The notes under the pieces: generated by a model
Seen by the model: the letters and a program-made list of their open reading frames with translations, nothing else
Database searches by the model: none
What the model was told of the DNA's origin: nothing
Translations under genes and position numbers: made by a program
Shown: positions 18,548-27,835 of the stretch, in pieces
Layout of the letters: every line of letters starts with the position of its first letter
How positions within the stretch are numbered: position 1 is the stretch's first letter
NCBI RefSeq assembly: GCF_020880415.1
Contig: NZ_JAJIUJ010000020.1
Coordinates: 1-53,351 of the forward strand
From: Xanthomonas euvesicatoria pv. euvesicatoria
GTDB taxonomy: Bacteria > Pseudomonadota > Gammaproteobacteria > Xanthomonadales > Xanthomonadaceae
Length of the DNA stretch: 53,351 nt
Reading direction: 5' to 3'

Positions 18548-19591
18548 TCAGGTTTCTTCGAGCGGGCCGGTGACGCGTTGCAGTTCGTCGATGCCGGCCG
18601 GGGCCAGCTCCTTCATCAGCGCCAGGAAATCGCAGCCGACCAGGCGTTGGGCGCGGCGCAGCAGCATCGGCACCGGGCTGGATGGTTCGTGCCGGGCGTA
18701 ATAGGCGCAGATCTCTTCCAGCCGCCGCTTCACATCCTCGGGGCCGGCGATCTCGTCGTTGCGGCGGGTGGCACTGGTTGCCGTGGCGGCGGCGTGGCCC
18801 TCGCCGGCAGCCTGCTCGCCGTCTTCGGTGACCGCAAGGACGCCCTGCCGCGCTTGCCAATGCGGCAGTACGAAGCGCTCCAGATCGCGCAGGTCGGTCA
18901 GCAGCGGCCGCAGGTCCGGCGCAGCGGTGCCGACGCGCTCGCTCAGCAGCGCATCGATCGCGCGCGCCTGCCGCAGCGCCTCGGCAATGGCCTGGGCGGA
19001 GGTGGCCAGCGTTTCCGGCACGCAGTCCTGGCAGCAGGCTTCGATTTCGGCCAGGCTGGGGCCGCTCTGGCCGTCGGGCAGCTTGATGCTGCCGTTGGCC
19101 ACGCGCAGATCGCGCAGGCTGAAGCGACCCAGCCGCGGTGACTGCACGAACGCGGTGGTGCGCAGCGCACCGAGCAGGCCCATCGGGTCGCTGAGGCCGA
19201 CCAGCGCATTGATGCGCGAGGTCGGGTCGTTGTCGTCGTCGGCATCCAGCTGCGGATGCACGCTGTCCCAATGACGCTCGAGCAGGCCGTGGATCAACGC
19301 CAACGCATCGGCCCAGCCCGGCAGGCCGCGCAGGCGCAACCAGGCGGCGCCGAGCTTGCCGGCCACGCGCAGGTCGCGGCTGCGCCGGCTCAGCTCCAGC
19401 GCCAGCGCCTGCACCTTGTCCCAGTCCGGTTCTTCGGCGGCGATGACGCTCTCGCCCAGCGAGCGCTCGGCGCGGGCCGACGATTCGCGCTCCAGGCGCA
19501 GGAATTCCGGGTCGTATTCCAGATCCGGTCCGGCCGGGGCGTCGTCGCCGAGCGGCGCCAGCAGGGTCTCCAGGGAACTGTCGTCTTGCAT
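18548..19591 (-). CDS. tssA: Type VI secretion protein TssA (ImpA N-terminal domain)
   Basis: A 347-residue protein with the ImpA/TssA N-terminal signature. LLAPLGDDAPAGPDLEYDPE opens the domain, followed by the EEPDWDKVQALALELSRRSR and DLRVAGKLGAAWLRLRGLPG blocks and a linker to a short helical C-terminal domain (PSSPVPMLLRRAQRLVGCDF). TssA sits at the baseplate and sheath end and guides tail assembly in the cytoplasm. The C-terminal domain is of the short type. ATG 19591 has GGAGG seven bases upstream. It is the last gene of the long leftward operon, 49 bases after the tpsA stop, separated from the other tss genes by the two-partner secretion genes. Confidence 0.9.
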   Translation of the reverse strand: MQDDSSLETLLAPLGDDAPAGPDLEYDPEFLRLERESSARAERSLGESVIAAEEPDWDKVQALALELSRRSRDLRVAGKLGAAWLRLRGLPGWADALALIHGLLERHWDSVHPQLDADDDNDPTSRINALVGLSDPMGLLGALRTTAFVQSPRLGRFSLRDLRVANGSIKLPDGQSGPSLAEIEACCQDCVPETLATSAQAIAEALRQARAIDALLSERVGTAAPDLRPLLTDLRDLERFVLPHWQARQGVLAVTEDGEQAAGEGHAAATATSATRRNDEIAGPEDVKRRLEEICAYYARHEPSSPVPMLLRRAQRLVGCDFLALMKELAPAGIDELQRVTGPLEET

Positions 19592-19640
19592 GGCACGGCC
19601 TCCATCGGGGAAGCCGCCGCGGTGGGCGGCGGCAGGCAGG

Positions 19641-22600
19641 TCACTCGGGATTGCAGACAGCATCCGGGTCGCCGGCGTCGCAGGCCGGCTGCTGGTCGTC
19701 GGGCAACCGCAGGCCGGGGCGGACCAGGCCGAAGGCGCGGTACGGGGTACCGCTGGCCGACAGGTCCACGAAGGCCACGGTGCGGCTGGCCGAACTCTGC
19801 GCACGGCCGGCAAACGCCGAGGCCGGCACATTGAAGCCGGAGCCGCCGGCCAGATCGAGCAGGCTGCCGTCGACCGTCGTGGCGTTGAAATACGCCGGCG
19901 GCGCGCCGATCGCCGCCACGGTCTGGGTGCCGGTGCCGATCACATAGATCGGGTTCTGCTGCGTACCGATCTGGCCGGTGGCGGCAAAGGTGCCGGTGCC
20001 GTTGCGCAGCGGCGCGCGGCCGTCCTGGAACAGATTGCCGCGGACCGACAGGAACATCGCGCTGTTGCCGGCATCCACGCTGTAGCTGCTGCCATTGGCC
20101 AGCACAAGCAGCAAATCGCCGCCGTTGGTGAAGCTGAACCCATTGCTGGCAACGAAGTCGCCCAGGCGTACGACACGGTTGTCGACGAAGCCGGCCGCAT
20201 CGCCCAGCACCACCGCGCCGCCTGCGCTACCGCTGAGCAGGCCGGCGGTGATCGAACTGCCGGCGCGCTGGCGGATGCCGGCAGCGGCCTGCAACCAGCT
20301 GGTGGCGCCGCTCAGCTGACCGCTCAGCTGCAGCTCGCCACCGCTGCGCAGGCGCAGCGAGGGGCCGCCGTCGACGCGGCCGCTGACCAGCAGCGAGCGA
20401 TTGCTGACCAGATCCAGGCCTTGCGCGCTGAAGTTGCCGAGCGCGTCGATGGCGTTGCCGCTGCCGGTGAGCGTGACCGCCCCGGCGGCATTGCCGCCGA
20501 GCTGACCGGCGCGCAGGTTGCCGGCGTTCTGGGTGATCGCCCCGCCGCTGCTCAAGGCCACGCTGGCGCCTTCAACGTCGTGACCGAGTACCACGCCGGT
20601 GCCGCCGCGCAGGGCGATGGCGTTGGCGCTGAGCGCGCCAGCGGTGGTGAGCTGGCCACCGGCCTGCAGACGCAGGGCATCGCTGGCTTGCGCAGTCGCC
20701 GCCAGGTCGTTGCGATCGACGATGGCGATGCTGCTGCCGCGCGCCTGCACCGTGCCCTGGAAATCGTTACCGGCCGCATCCAGCACGATCGCACCGGTGC
20801 CGGCATCGAGCACGCTGTTGCCCGCCACGGTCAGCGCGCCTTGCTGGGTAATGCCGGCAGCGGTGGCCGCAGGCACGGCGATCGCCTGGGCAACGATCGT
20901 GTTGGCCTGGGCCGTTGCTGCACTCCCGCTGCGTGCCACCAGCGCACCGCCGACGCGCCCCTGGCCCAGATCCAGGCCGGCACCGCTGGCGACATCCAGT
21001 GCATCGACCTCCAGATTGCCCAAGACCAGCGCATTGCGATCGCGCACGCTGGCCGCGCCGCCGCTCAGGCTCACCGCCGCCTGGAAATCGTTGTCGGCAT
21101 CGGTCAATGCAATGGCAGCGCCACTGCTGTTGATGCGGGTACTGCCGGTCACGGTCAACGCGCCGCTCTGGGTGACGGCGCCGCCATTGCTGGCCGCATC
21201 CAGATCGCCATTGACCAGGCCAACGCCCAGATTCAGCGCGCCGCTGTTACGGACCTGCAGGTTGCCGGTGTTGAGCGTGCCCAGGGTCAAGACATTGGCA
21301 TCGCGCACGCTGCTGGCCCCGCCGCTCAGGGTGAGCAGGCCCTGGAAGTCGTTGCCCGCCGCCTCCAGGGTGATGGCGCCGCTGCCGGCATCGACCGTGG
21401 TGTCGCCTGCGACGAGCAACGCGCCACCGGTCTGGGTGATGGCGGCGTTGGTGCTGTTCAAGCGCAGCGCGTTGCCTGCCGTGAGCGTGTTGCTCAGCGC
21501 GATGCCATTGGCGCCGGTCAGTTGCACCGTGCCACCGCGCAAGGCGCCGGCGGTGCGCAAGGTACCGCCGTTGGCTGTCAGCGTCAGCGCGCCGGTGCCG
21601 GTGTCGATCTGGCTGGCCGGCAGGTTCAAGTCGCCGCCGGCGACCAGCGAGATCGCCGCGTTGGCACCGCTGCGCACCGCAGCGATGCTGAGGTCGTTGC
21701 GATCCTGCACGGCGATGGCATTGCCGGTGAGCGCAACCGCGCCGACGAAGTCGTTGTTGGCATCGGTCAAGGCGATGTCGCCGCTCCCGGCATTCAAGCT
21801 GGATGCACCGCCGACCGACAAACCGCCGCTCTGGGTGATCGCTGCATTGCCGCTGGTGCCGTTCAACGCGCCACGCACCACCCCGTTACCGAGATTCAAT
21901 GCGCCACTGCTGTTGGCGGTGAGTGCATTGGTGGACAGCGTGCCGAAACTGAGCGCGTTGCCGGCGATCTGCACGTCGCCTGCCGTGAGATTGACCACGC
22001 CGTTGAAGGTGTTGCCCGCGGTATTGAGCGTGACGTTGCCACTGCCTGCATTGACGGTGGTGGTGGTGCCAACATCGAGTGCCGCGGCGGTCTGCGTGAT
22101 CGCGGTGTTGTTGCTGCTCAGCGACAGCGCGCCTGTGGTGGTGATGGTGTGGCCGATGGTGAGACCGTCGCGTGCGGACAGGGTGACGTTGCGGCCGCGC
22201 AAGTCGCCGCCGGTGCTCATGCTGCCGCCATTGGCGATCAGGGCAAGATCGGCGGTGCCGGTGTCCAGGTTCTGCGCGGAGAGGTTCAGTGCGCCGCCGG
22301 CGGTCAAGGCGATGGTGCCGTTGGCACCGGCGTTCAAGGCATTGATGGTGAGGTCGCCGCGATCGGCCACCGTGATGCCGGTGCCGGTGAGACGGATGCC
22401 GGCGCCAAAGCGGTTGCTGCCGTTGTTGAGCGCGACGCTGGCGCTACCGGCATCGACGGTGCTGGTGCCCACCACGTCGAGTGCGCCGGCGTTCTGCACG
22501 ATGGCGGCGTTGGTGCTGCGCAGGGCGAGCGTGTTGGCGGTGACGGTGTGGCCCAGGGTCAGGCCGTCGCGTCCGAACAGCGCCACGTTGTTGCCACCCA

Positions 22601-25600
22601 GCGCTGCGGCCGTACTCAGTGCGCCGCCGTTCGATGCCAGGGTCAGGTTGCTGTTGCCGACCGCGATAGCCTGCGACGGCAGGCTCAAGGTACCGCCGGC
22701 GGTCACTGCAACACTGCCGTTGCCGGTGCTGGTCAATGCGGCGAGGCTGAGGTTGTCGCCGTCGATCACGCCAATGCCGTTGCCGGTCAGGCTGACGCTG
22801 TTGAAGTTATTGCCGGCTTGCAACAACGAAATCGCACCGGTGCCCGCATCGACCGTGGTGGCGCCGCTGACCAGCAGTGCGCCGCCGCTTTGCGTAATGG
22901 CGGCATTGCTGCTGGCAAGCGACAACGTGCGCGCGGTGATGTTCTGGCCCAAGGCCAAGCCGCTGTTGGCGCGCAGGCTCACTTCGTCGCCAAGCAGTGC
23001 GGCAGACAGGCTCAGGCTGTTGGCGATCAGGTTGATATCACCGCTGCCGTTGTTCAGCGTGGTCCCCGGCAGGACCAGGTTGCCGCCGGCGGTCAGCGCG
23101 ATCGTGCCGCCGTTGTTGCTGGTCAACGCCGAGAGCGTGAGATCGTTGCTGTCGCGCACCGCGATGCCGGCCCCGGTCAGGCTCATGCTGCCCTGGAAGT
23201 CGTTGCTGCCGTCGATCAGCGCGATGGCGCCGCTGCCGGCATTGAGGGTGGTGGCGGCATCGACGATCAGTCCGCCGGCCTGGCCGATGGCGCCATTGCC
23301 GCTGCTCGCAGCAAGGGTGCCGGCAACGCGGCCGCTGCCCAGGTTCAATGCGCCGTTGCTGGTGGCGGTGAGGTTGGCGGTGTTCAGCGTGCCCAGCGTC
23401 AACGTGCTGCTGTCGCGGATCGACACCTCGTTGCCGGTCAGGCTCACTGCACCGCCGAAGTGATTGCCGGCACTGCCCAACGCGATCGCGCCGGAGCCGG
23501 TGTTGAAGCTGGAGGTCGAACCGATGCGCAAGGCGCCTGCGGTCTGGTTGATCGCGCTGTTGCTGGTGGACACCACCAAGGTGCTGCTGTCGATGCTGGT
23601 CGCCAACGTCAGTGCGTTGGCGCTGAACAGCGAGACCGCATTGCCGGCGAGATCGCCGCCCAATGTCAGCGTGCCGTTTTCTGCGCGCAGCGTCAGGTCA
23701 TCGCTGCTGGTCAATCCGCTGCCGGGCAGCGTGAGCGAGTTGCGTGCGGTGAGCGCGATGGTGCCGGCTCCACCGTTGTTGAGCGAGACCACGCTGAGAT
23801 CGTTCGCATCGACCACCGCGATATTGCGGCCGGTCAGTGCAAGGCCGTTCCTGAAGTCGTTATCGCGTGCGAGCGAAATGGCGCCGTTGCCGGCATCGAC
23901 GGTGGCAAGGCCGCCGACGTCGAGCACCCCTGCATTCTGGAAGATCGCGTTGGTGGTGGCAGTCAGGCCCAGGCTGCCACTGGCGGTGACGTTGTGATTG
24001 AGCACGATGCCATCGCGGCCGCTCAGGCTCACGTTGCCGCCATTCAAGCTGCCGTTCGTGCTCACTACGCCGCCATTGGCGATCAGGCTGAGCGCGCCGG
24101 TGCCGGTGGAAAGATTCTGCGTGGGCAGCGTGAGCGCGCCGCCGGCTGTCAGGGCGATGGCGCCATTGGTGCCGTTGCTGATCGAGGAGATGCGCAGATC
24201 GTCACGATCGACCACGCTGATGCCGGTACCGGTGAGGCTGACGCCGCTGCGGAAATCGTTGCTGCCGTCGGTCAGCGCGATGGCGCCGCTGCCGGCGTTG
24301 AGGGTGGCGCTGCCATCGACGATCAGCCCGCCGGCCTGGCCGATGGCGCCATTGCCGCTGCTCGCAGCAAGGGTGCCGGCAACGCGGCCGCTGCCCAGGT
24401 TCAATCCGCCGTTGCTGGTGGCAGTGAGGTTGCCGGTGTTGAGCGTGCCCAGCGTCAGCGCGCCGCTGTCGCTGATCGACACGCCGTTGCCGGTCAGGCT
24501 CACTGCGCCGCCGAAGTGATTGCCCGCGCTGCCCAGTGCCAGCGCACTGGTGCCGGCGTTGAAGCTGGAGGTCGAACCGATACGCAACGCGCCTGCGGTC
24601 TGGTTGATCGCGCCGTTGTTGGTGGACACCGACAAGGTGCTGCTGTCGATGCTGGTCGCCAGCGTGAGTGCGTTGGCGCTGAACAGTGACACCGCATTGC
24701 CGACCAGATTGCCGCCCAATGTGAGGGTGCCGCTGTCTGCGCGCAGCGTCAGGTTGTCGGTGCTGGTCAATCCGCTGGCAGGCAGCGTGAGCGAGTTGCC
24801 TGCCGTGAGTGCGATGGCGCCGGCGCCACCGTTGTTGAGCGAGACCACGCTGAGGTCGTTCGCATCGGCCACTGCGATATTGCGGCCGGTCAATGCAATG
24901 CCGTTCTTGAAGTCGTTATTGCGTGCGAGCGAAATGGCGCCGTTGCCGGCATTGACGGTGGCCAGCCCGCCAACGTCGAGCACGCCCGCGTTCTGAGTGA
25001 TTGCGGCGTTGGTGGCAGTCAGGCCCAGGATGCCGCCGGCGGTGACGGTGTGATTGAGCGCCACGCCATCGCGCGCGCTCAGGCTGACGTTGCCGCCGCT
25101 CAAGGTGCCGAGCGTACTCAAGGCACCGCCATTGGCGATCAGGCTGAGCGCGCCGGTGCCGGTGGAAAGATTCTGCGTGGGCAGCGTGAGCGCGCCGCCG
25201 GCTGTCAGGGCGATGGCGCCATTGGTGCCGTTGCTGATCGAGGCGACGCTTAGATCGTCGCGATCGACCACGCTGATGCCGGTGCCGGTGAGGCTGACGC
25301 TGCTGCGGAAATCGTTGCTGCCGTCGGTCAGCGCGATGGCGCCGTTGCCGGCGTTGAGGGTGGCGCTGCCATCGACGATCAGTCCGGCGCTCTGGCTGAT
25401 GGCGCCATTGCCACTGGTTGCATTCAGGGTGCCGCGGACGCTGCCACTGCCCAGGTTCAACGCACCATTGCCGGTGGCGGTGAGGCTGCCGGTATTCAGC
25501 GTACCCAGCGTCAGCGCGCCAGTGTCGGCGATGCGCGTGTCGCCGCCGGTCAGCGTCACCACGCCCTGGAAATCGTTGGTCGCTTCATCCAGTTCGATGG

Positions 25601-27824
25601 CGCCGGTTCCGGCATTGACGGTGCTGGTGCCGGTGGCGGTCACGCTGCCGGCGGCCTGGGTGATCGCGCTGTTGGTGGTGGTCAGTGCCAGCGTGCCGCT
25701 TGCAGTGACGTCATGCCCCAGAGTCATGCCGGCAGTGCCGGTGAGGTCCACGTTCGTGCCGGCCAACGCGGCGCGCGTGGTGAGGCTGCCGCCACTGGAA
25801 AGGGTGAGGTTGGCGCTGCCGGTGTTGATCGCCGTTGCCGGCAAGGTCAATGCACCGCTGGCACGCAGCGACAGCGCGCTGTTGTTGCCAAGATTCAGGG
25901 TGCCGATGGCCAGATTGCCGGCAGCGTTCAACGAGATACCGCGACCGGTGGCGCTGACCAGATCGCCAAAGGCGTTGCCGCTGTTGTTCAGGGTGATCGC
26001 ACCGGTGCCGGCAGTGAGGTTGCTGGTGCCGACGATGGTCAGGAAGTTACCGGCCGACTGGGTGATCGCGCCGTTGTTGCTGGTGGCGAGCAAGGCACCG
26101 CCCACCCGGCCGCTGCCCAGGTTCAACGCGCCGTTGCTGATGGCGGTGAGATCGTTGACGTTCACCGCACCCAGTGTCAGCGCGCCGCTGTCGCTGATGC
26201 GCGTGTTGCCGCCGGTCAGCGCCACCACGCCCTGGAAGTCGTTGCCTGCGCCATCCAGCGTGATGGCACCGGTTCCGGCATTGATGGTGCTGGTGCCGGT
26301 GGTGGCCACGCTGCCGGCGGTCTGGGTGATCGCGTTATTGGTGGCGGTCAACTTCAGCGTGCCGCTTGCCGTGACGTCATGCGCCAGCGCGATGCCGCCG
26401 CGACCGGTGAGGTCCACGTTCGTCCCGGCCAGCGTGGCGCGCGTGCTGAGGCTGCCGCCGCTGGACAGGGTGAGGTTGGCGCTGCCGGTGTTGATCGCCG
26501 TTGTCGGCAAGGTCAATGCGCCGGTGGCACTCAACGACAGCGCGCTGTTGCTGTCGAGGTTCAACGTGCCGATCGAGAGATTGCCTGCCGCGCTCACGGC
26601 AATGCCGTTGCCGCTGGCGCTGAACAGGCCACCGAAGGTGTTGCCGCCGTTGGTCAGCGAAAGCGCACTGCCGGACTGCAGGAATTGGCTGGTGCCCGTC
26701 ACCGCCAGCGCACCGGATTGGGACAACGCGACCGTGTTGGTCAGGCTGAGGTTGCCGCCTACATCCAGGTTGCCGAGGCCGCTGATCTTGTTGGCCCCGC
26801 TGAAGGTGGCACTGCCACCGATAAAGCCACCCAGGCTGCCGGCGGTGTAGATGCCGGTCTGTTGCACGCCGCGACCGGTGCTCAGGGTGATCGCCCCGGT
26901 GCCGGCATCGATGCTGCCGCCGCCGGCGACGTCGAAGCTGCCACCGCCGGAGGCGATGAGCGACACGCTGCCGTCGGGGCCATTGGACAGCGACGCCGCA
27001 CGAATGGTGCCGCTGTTGTTGATGAGTCGATCGAAGATGCCTTGCGCCGCGCGCGCCTGCAGCTGGATCGCGCCGCCTGGCGCGCTCAGGGTGCCGGAAT
27101 TGTCCACCGCTTCGGTCGCCAGACTCAGCTGCAGCGGCTTGTCGATCAGCACGCCGAAGCCGCCGCTTTCGAACGTCAGCGTGGCTGCGTCGGCACCGGC
27201 GAGCGTGATGTTGCCGGCGGTGGCGGTGATGGTGCCGCTGTTGGACGCCCGGCCGCCGATCAGCACGGCCGACCCGGCAGCGGCGTTGATGGTGCCGCTG
27301 TTGATGACCTGCGCCACGGTCGTGCCGCCGGCATCCAGGCTGTAGTCGCCGCTCATGAACTTGGACACGGTGGTGCCCAGCGTACTGACCACCAGGCCGC
27401 CGACATTGATGTTGGCGGTGTTGCCGATCAATACGCCGTTGCTGTTGAGCAGGAACACCTGCCCATTGGCGTTGATGTTGCCGTAGATCTGCGTCGGGTT
27501 GCCGCTCTGCACCAGGTTGAGCACCACCGAACTGGCGCTGGGCTGGTTGAAGATCATCGTCGCCGACGAGCCGATGTCGAACGCCGACCAGGTCAGCGCC
27601 ATGCGCGAGGAGGTCTGGTCGACGGTCCGGCTGCTGCCGTTGACGGCATTGATGGTGCCGGTGCCGCCGGCGATGCTGCCGCCGGTCGGCAGCTGGTTGG
27701 CCGCCACCTGGGCCAGGCCGCTGACCGGCATGGCCATCAGGGCGGCTGCCAGCGCAACGGCCAGCGGGCAGTGACGCAACGGGAGCGTGCGCGGCGAGGT
27801 CGCGGTATGGATGGTGGCGTGCAT
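19641..27824 (-). CDS. Filamentous haemagglutinin-like TpsA adhesin (two-partner secretion)
   Basis: A 2,727-residue exoprotein. A long signal peptide ends near SGLAQV. The TPS/haemagglutination-activity domain follows (GGTGTINAVNGSSRTVDQ, NINANGQVFLLNSNGVLIGN); the usual NPNG reads NSNG. The rest is a beta-helix of repeats such as ITLDGAGNDFQGVV and LTLGTLNTGNL, rich in Gly/Ala/Ser/Asn. It includes a 352-residue tandem duplication. The C-terminus has only two Cys, in CDAGDPDAVC near the end, recalling the disulfide anchor of HMW1-type adhesins. TpsB, encoded 11 bases upstream, should export it through the outer membrane. ATG 27824 has GAGGG eight bases before it. No toxin domain is seen. Confidence 0.9.
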   Translation of the reverse strand: MHATIHTATSPRTLPLRHCPLAVALAAALMAMPVSGLAQVAANQLPTGGSIAGGTGTINAVNGSSRTVDQTSSRMALTWSAFDIGSSATMIFNQPSASSVVLNLVQSGNPTQIYGNINANGQVFLLNSNGVLIGNTANINVGGLVVSTLGTTVSKFMSGDYSLDAGGTTVAQVINSGTINAAAGSAVLIGGRASNSGTITATAGNITLAGADAATLTFESGGFGVLIDKPLQLSLATEAVDNSGTLSAPGGAIQLQARAAQGIFDRLINNSGTIRAASLSNGPDGSVSLIASGGGSFDVAGGGSIDAGTGAITLSTGRGVQQTGIYTAGSLGGFIGGSATFSGANKISGLGNLDVGGNLSLTNTVALSQSGALAVTGTSQFLQSGSALSLTNGGNTFGGLFSASGNGIAVSAAGNLSIGTLNLDSNSALSLSATGALTLPTTAINTGSANLTLSSGGSLSTRATLAGTNVDLTGRGGIALAHDVTASGTLKLTATNNAITQTAGSVATTGTSTINAGTGAITLDGAGNDFQGVVALTGGNTRISDSGALTLGAVNVNDLTAISNGALNLGSGRVGGALLATSNNGAITQSAGNFLTIVGTSNLTAGTGAITLNNSGNAFGDLVSATGRGISLNAAGNLAIGTLNLGNNSALSLRASGALTLPATAINTGSANLTLSSGGSLTTRAALAGTNVDLTGTAGMTLGHDVTASGTLALTTTNSAITQAAGSVTATGTSTVNAGTGAIELDEATNDFQGVVTLTGGDTRIADTGALTLGTLNTGSLTATGNGALNLGSGSVRGTLNATSGNGAISQSAGLIVDGSATLNAGNGAIALTDGSNDFRSSVSLTGTGISVVDRDDLSVASISNGTNGAIALTAGGALTLPTQNLSTGTGALSLIANGGALSTLGTLSGGNVSLSARDGVALNHTVTAGGILGLTATNAAITQNAGVLDVGGLATVNAGNGAISLARNNDFKNGIALTGRNIAVADANDLSVVSLNNGGAGAIALTAGNSLTLPASGLTSTDNLTLRADSGTLTLGGNLVGNAVSLFSANALTLATSIDSSTLSVSTNNGAINQTAGALRIGSTSSFNAGTSALALGSAGNHFGGAVSLTGNGVSISDSGALTLGTLNTGNLTATSNGGLNLGSGRVAGTLAASSGNGAIGQAGGLIVDGSATLNAGSGAIALTDGSNDFRSGVSLTGTGISVVDRDDLRISSISNGTNGAIALTAGGALTLPTQNLSTGTGALSLIANGGVVSTNGSLNGGNVSLSGRDGIVLNHNVTASGSLGLTATTNAIFQNAGVLDVGGLATVDAGNGAISLARDNDFRNGLALTGRNIAVVDANDLSVVSLNNGGAGTIALTARNSLTLPGSGLTSSDDLTLRAENGTLTLGGDLAGNAVSLFSANALTLATSIDSSTLVVSTSNSAINQTAGALRIGSTSSFNTGSGAIALGSAGNHFGGAVSLTGNEVSIRDSSTLTLGTLNTANLTATSNGALNLGSGRVAGTLAASSGNGAIGQAGGLIVDAATTLNAGSGAIALIDGSNDFQGSMSLTGAGIAVRDSNDLTLSALTSNNGGTIALTAGGNLVLPGTTLNNGSGDINLIANSLSLSAALLGDEVSLRANSGLALGQNITARTLSLASSNAAITQSGGALLVSGATTVDAGTGAISLLQAGNNFNSVSLTGNGIGVIDGDNLSLAALTSTGNGSVAVTAGGTLSLPSQAIAVGNSNLTLASNGGALSTAAALGGNNVALFGRDGLTLGHTVTANTLALRSTNAAIVQNAGALDVVGTSTVDAGSASVALNNGSNRFGAGIRLTGTGITVADRGDLTINALNAGANGTIALTAGGALNLSAQNLDTGTADLALIANGGSMSTGGDLRGRNVTLSARDGLTIGHTITTTGALSLSSNNTAITQTAAALDVGTTTTVNAGSGNVTLNTAGNTFNGVVNLTAGDVQIAGNALSFGTLSTNALTANSSGALNLGNGVVRGALNGTSGNAAITQSGGLSVGGASSLNAGSGDIALTDANNDFVGAVALTGNAIAVQDRNDLSIAAVRSGANAAISLVAGGDLNLPASQIDTGTGALTLTANGGTLRTAGALRGGTVQLTGANGIALSNTLTAGNALRLNSTNAAITQTGGALLVAGDTTVDAGSGAITLEAAGNDFQGLLTLSGGASSVRDANVLTLGTLNTGNLQVRNSGALNLGVGLVNGDLDAASNGGAVTQSGALTVTGSTRINSSGAAIALTDADNDFQAAVSLSGGAASVRDRNALVLGNLEVDALDVASGAGLDLGQGRVGGALVARSGSAATAQANTIVAQAIAVPAATAAGITQQGALTVAGNSVLDAGTGAIVLDAAGNDFQGTVQARGSSIAIVDRNDLAATAQASDALRLQAGGQLTTAGALSANAIALRGGTGVVLGHDVEGASVALSSGGAITQNAGNLRAGQLGGNAAGAVTLTGSGNAIDALGNFSAQGLDLVSNRSLLVSGRVDGGPSLRLRSGGELQLSGQLSGATSWLQAAAGIRQRAGSSITAGLLSGSAGGAVVLGDAAGFVDNRVVRLGDFVASNGFSFTNGGDLLLVLANGSSYSVDAGNSAMFLSVRGNLFQDGRAPLRNGTGTFAATGQIGTQQNPIYVIGTGTQTVAAIGAPPAYFNATTVDGSLLDLAGGSGFNVPASAFAGRAQSSASRTVAFVDLSASGTPYRAFGLVRPGLRLPDDQQPACDAGDPDAVCNPE
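23210..25321. repeat. Tandem direct repeat of 1,056 bp inside tpsA (two copies plus a partial third)
   Basis: Matching landmarks recur exactly 1,056 bases apart. The GATGGCGCCATTGCCGCTGC stretch lies at 23286 and 24342, and GTGGGCAGCGTGAGCGCGCC at 24121 and 25177. This corresponds to 352 codons, so the frame is kept. Copies run about 23210-24265 and 24266-25321, and similarity fades into a partial third copy up to about 25400. By eye the copies are roughly 90% identical over long stretches, pointing to a fairly recent duplication. Confidence 0.85.
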
Positions 27825-27835
27825 GCGCAGATCCC

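Noticed and set aside
19356..24689. A 1,777-codon plus-strand ORF antisense to tpsA, with others at 20599-23463 and 25054-26850
   Set aside because: These open frames arise from the repetitive, high-GC codon pattern of tpsA on the other strand. The tpsA reading has a signal peptide, TPS domain and repeats with a ribosome site, and the antisense products are low-complexity repeats without starts or families.
23000..25400. The regular repeats as a possible CRISPR array
   Set aside because: Repeats are codon-periodic and hundreds of bases long inside one reading frame, with no short palindromic repeats or unique spacers of constant size.
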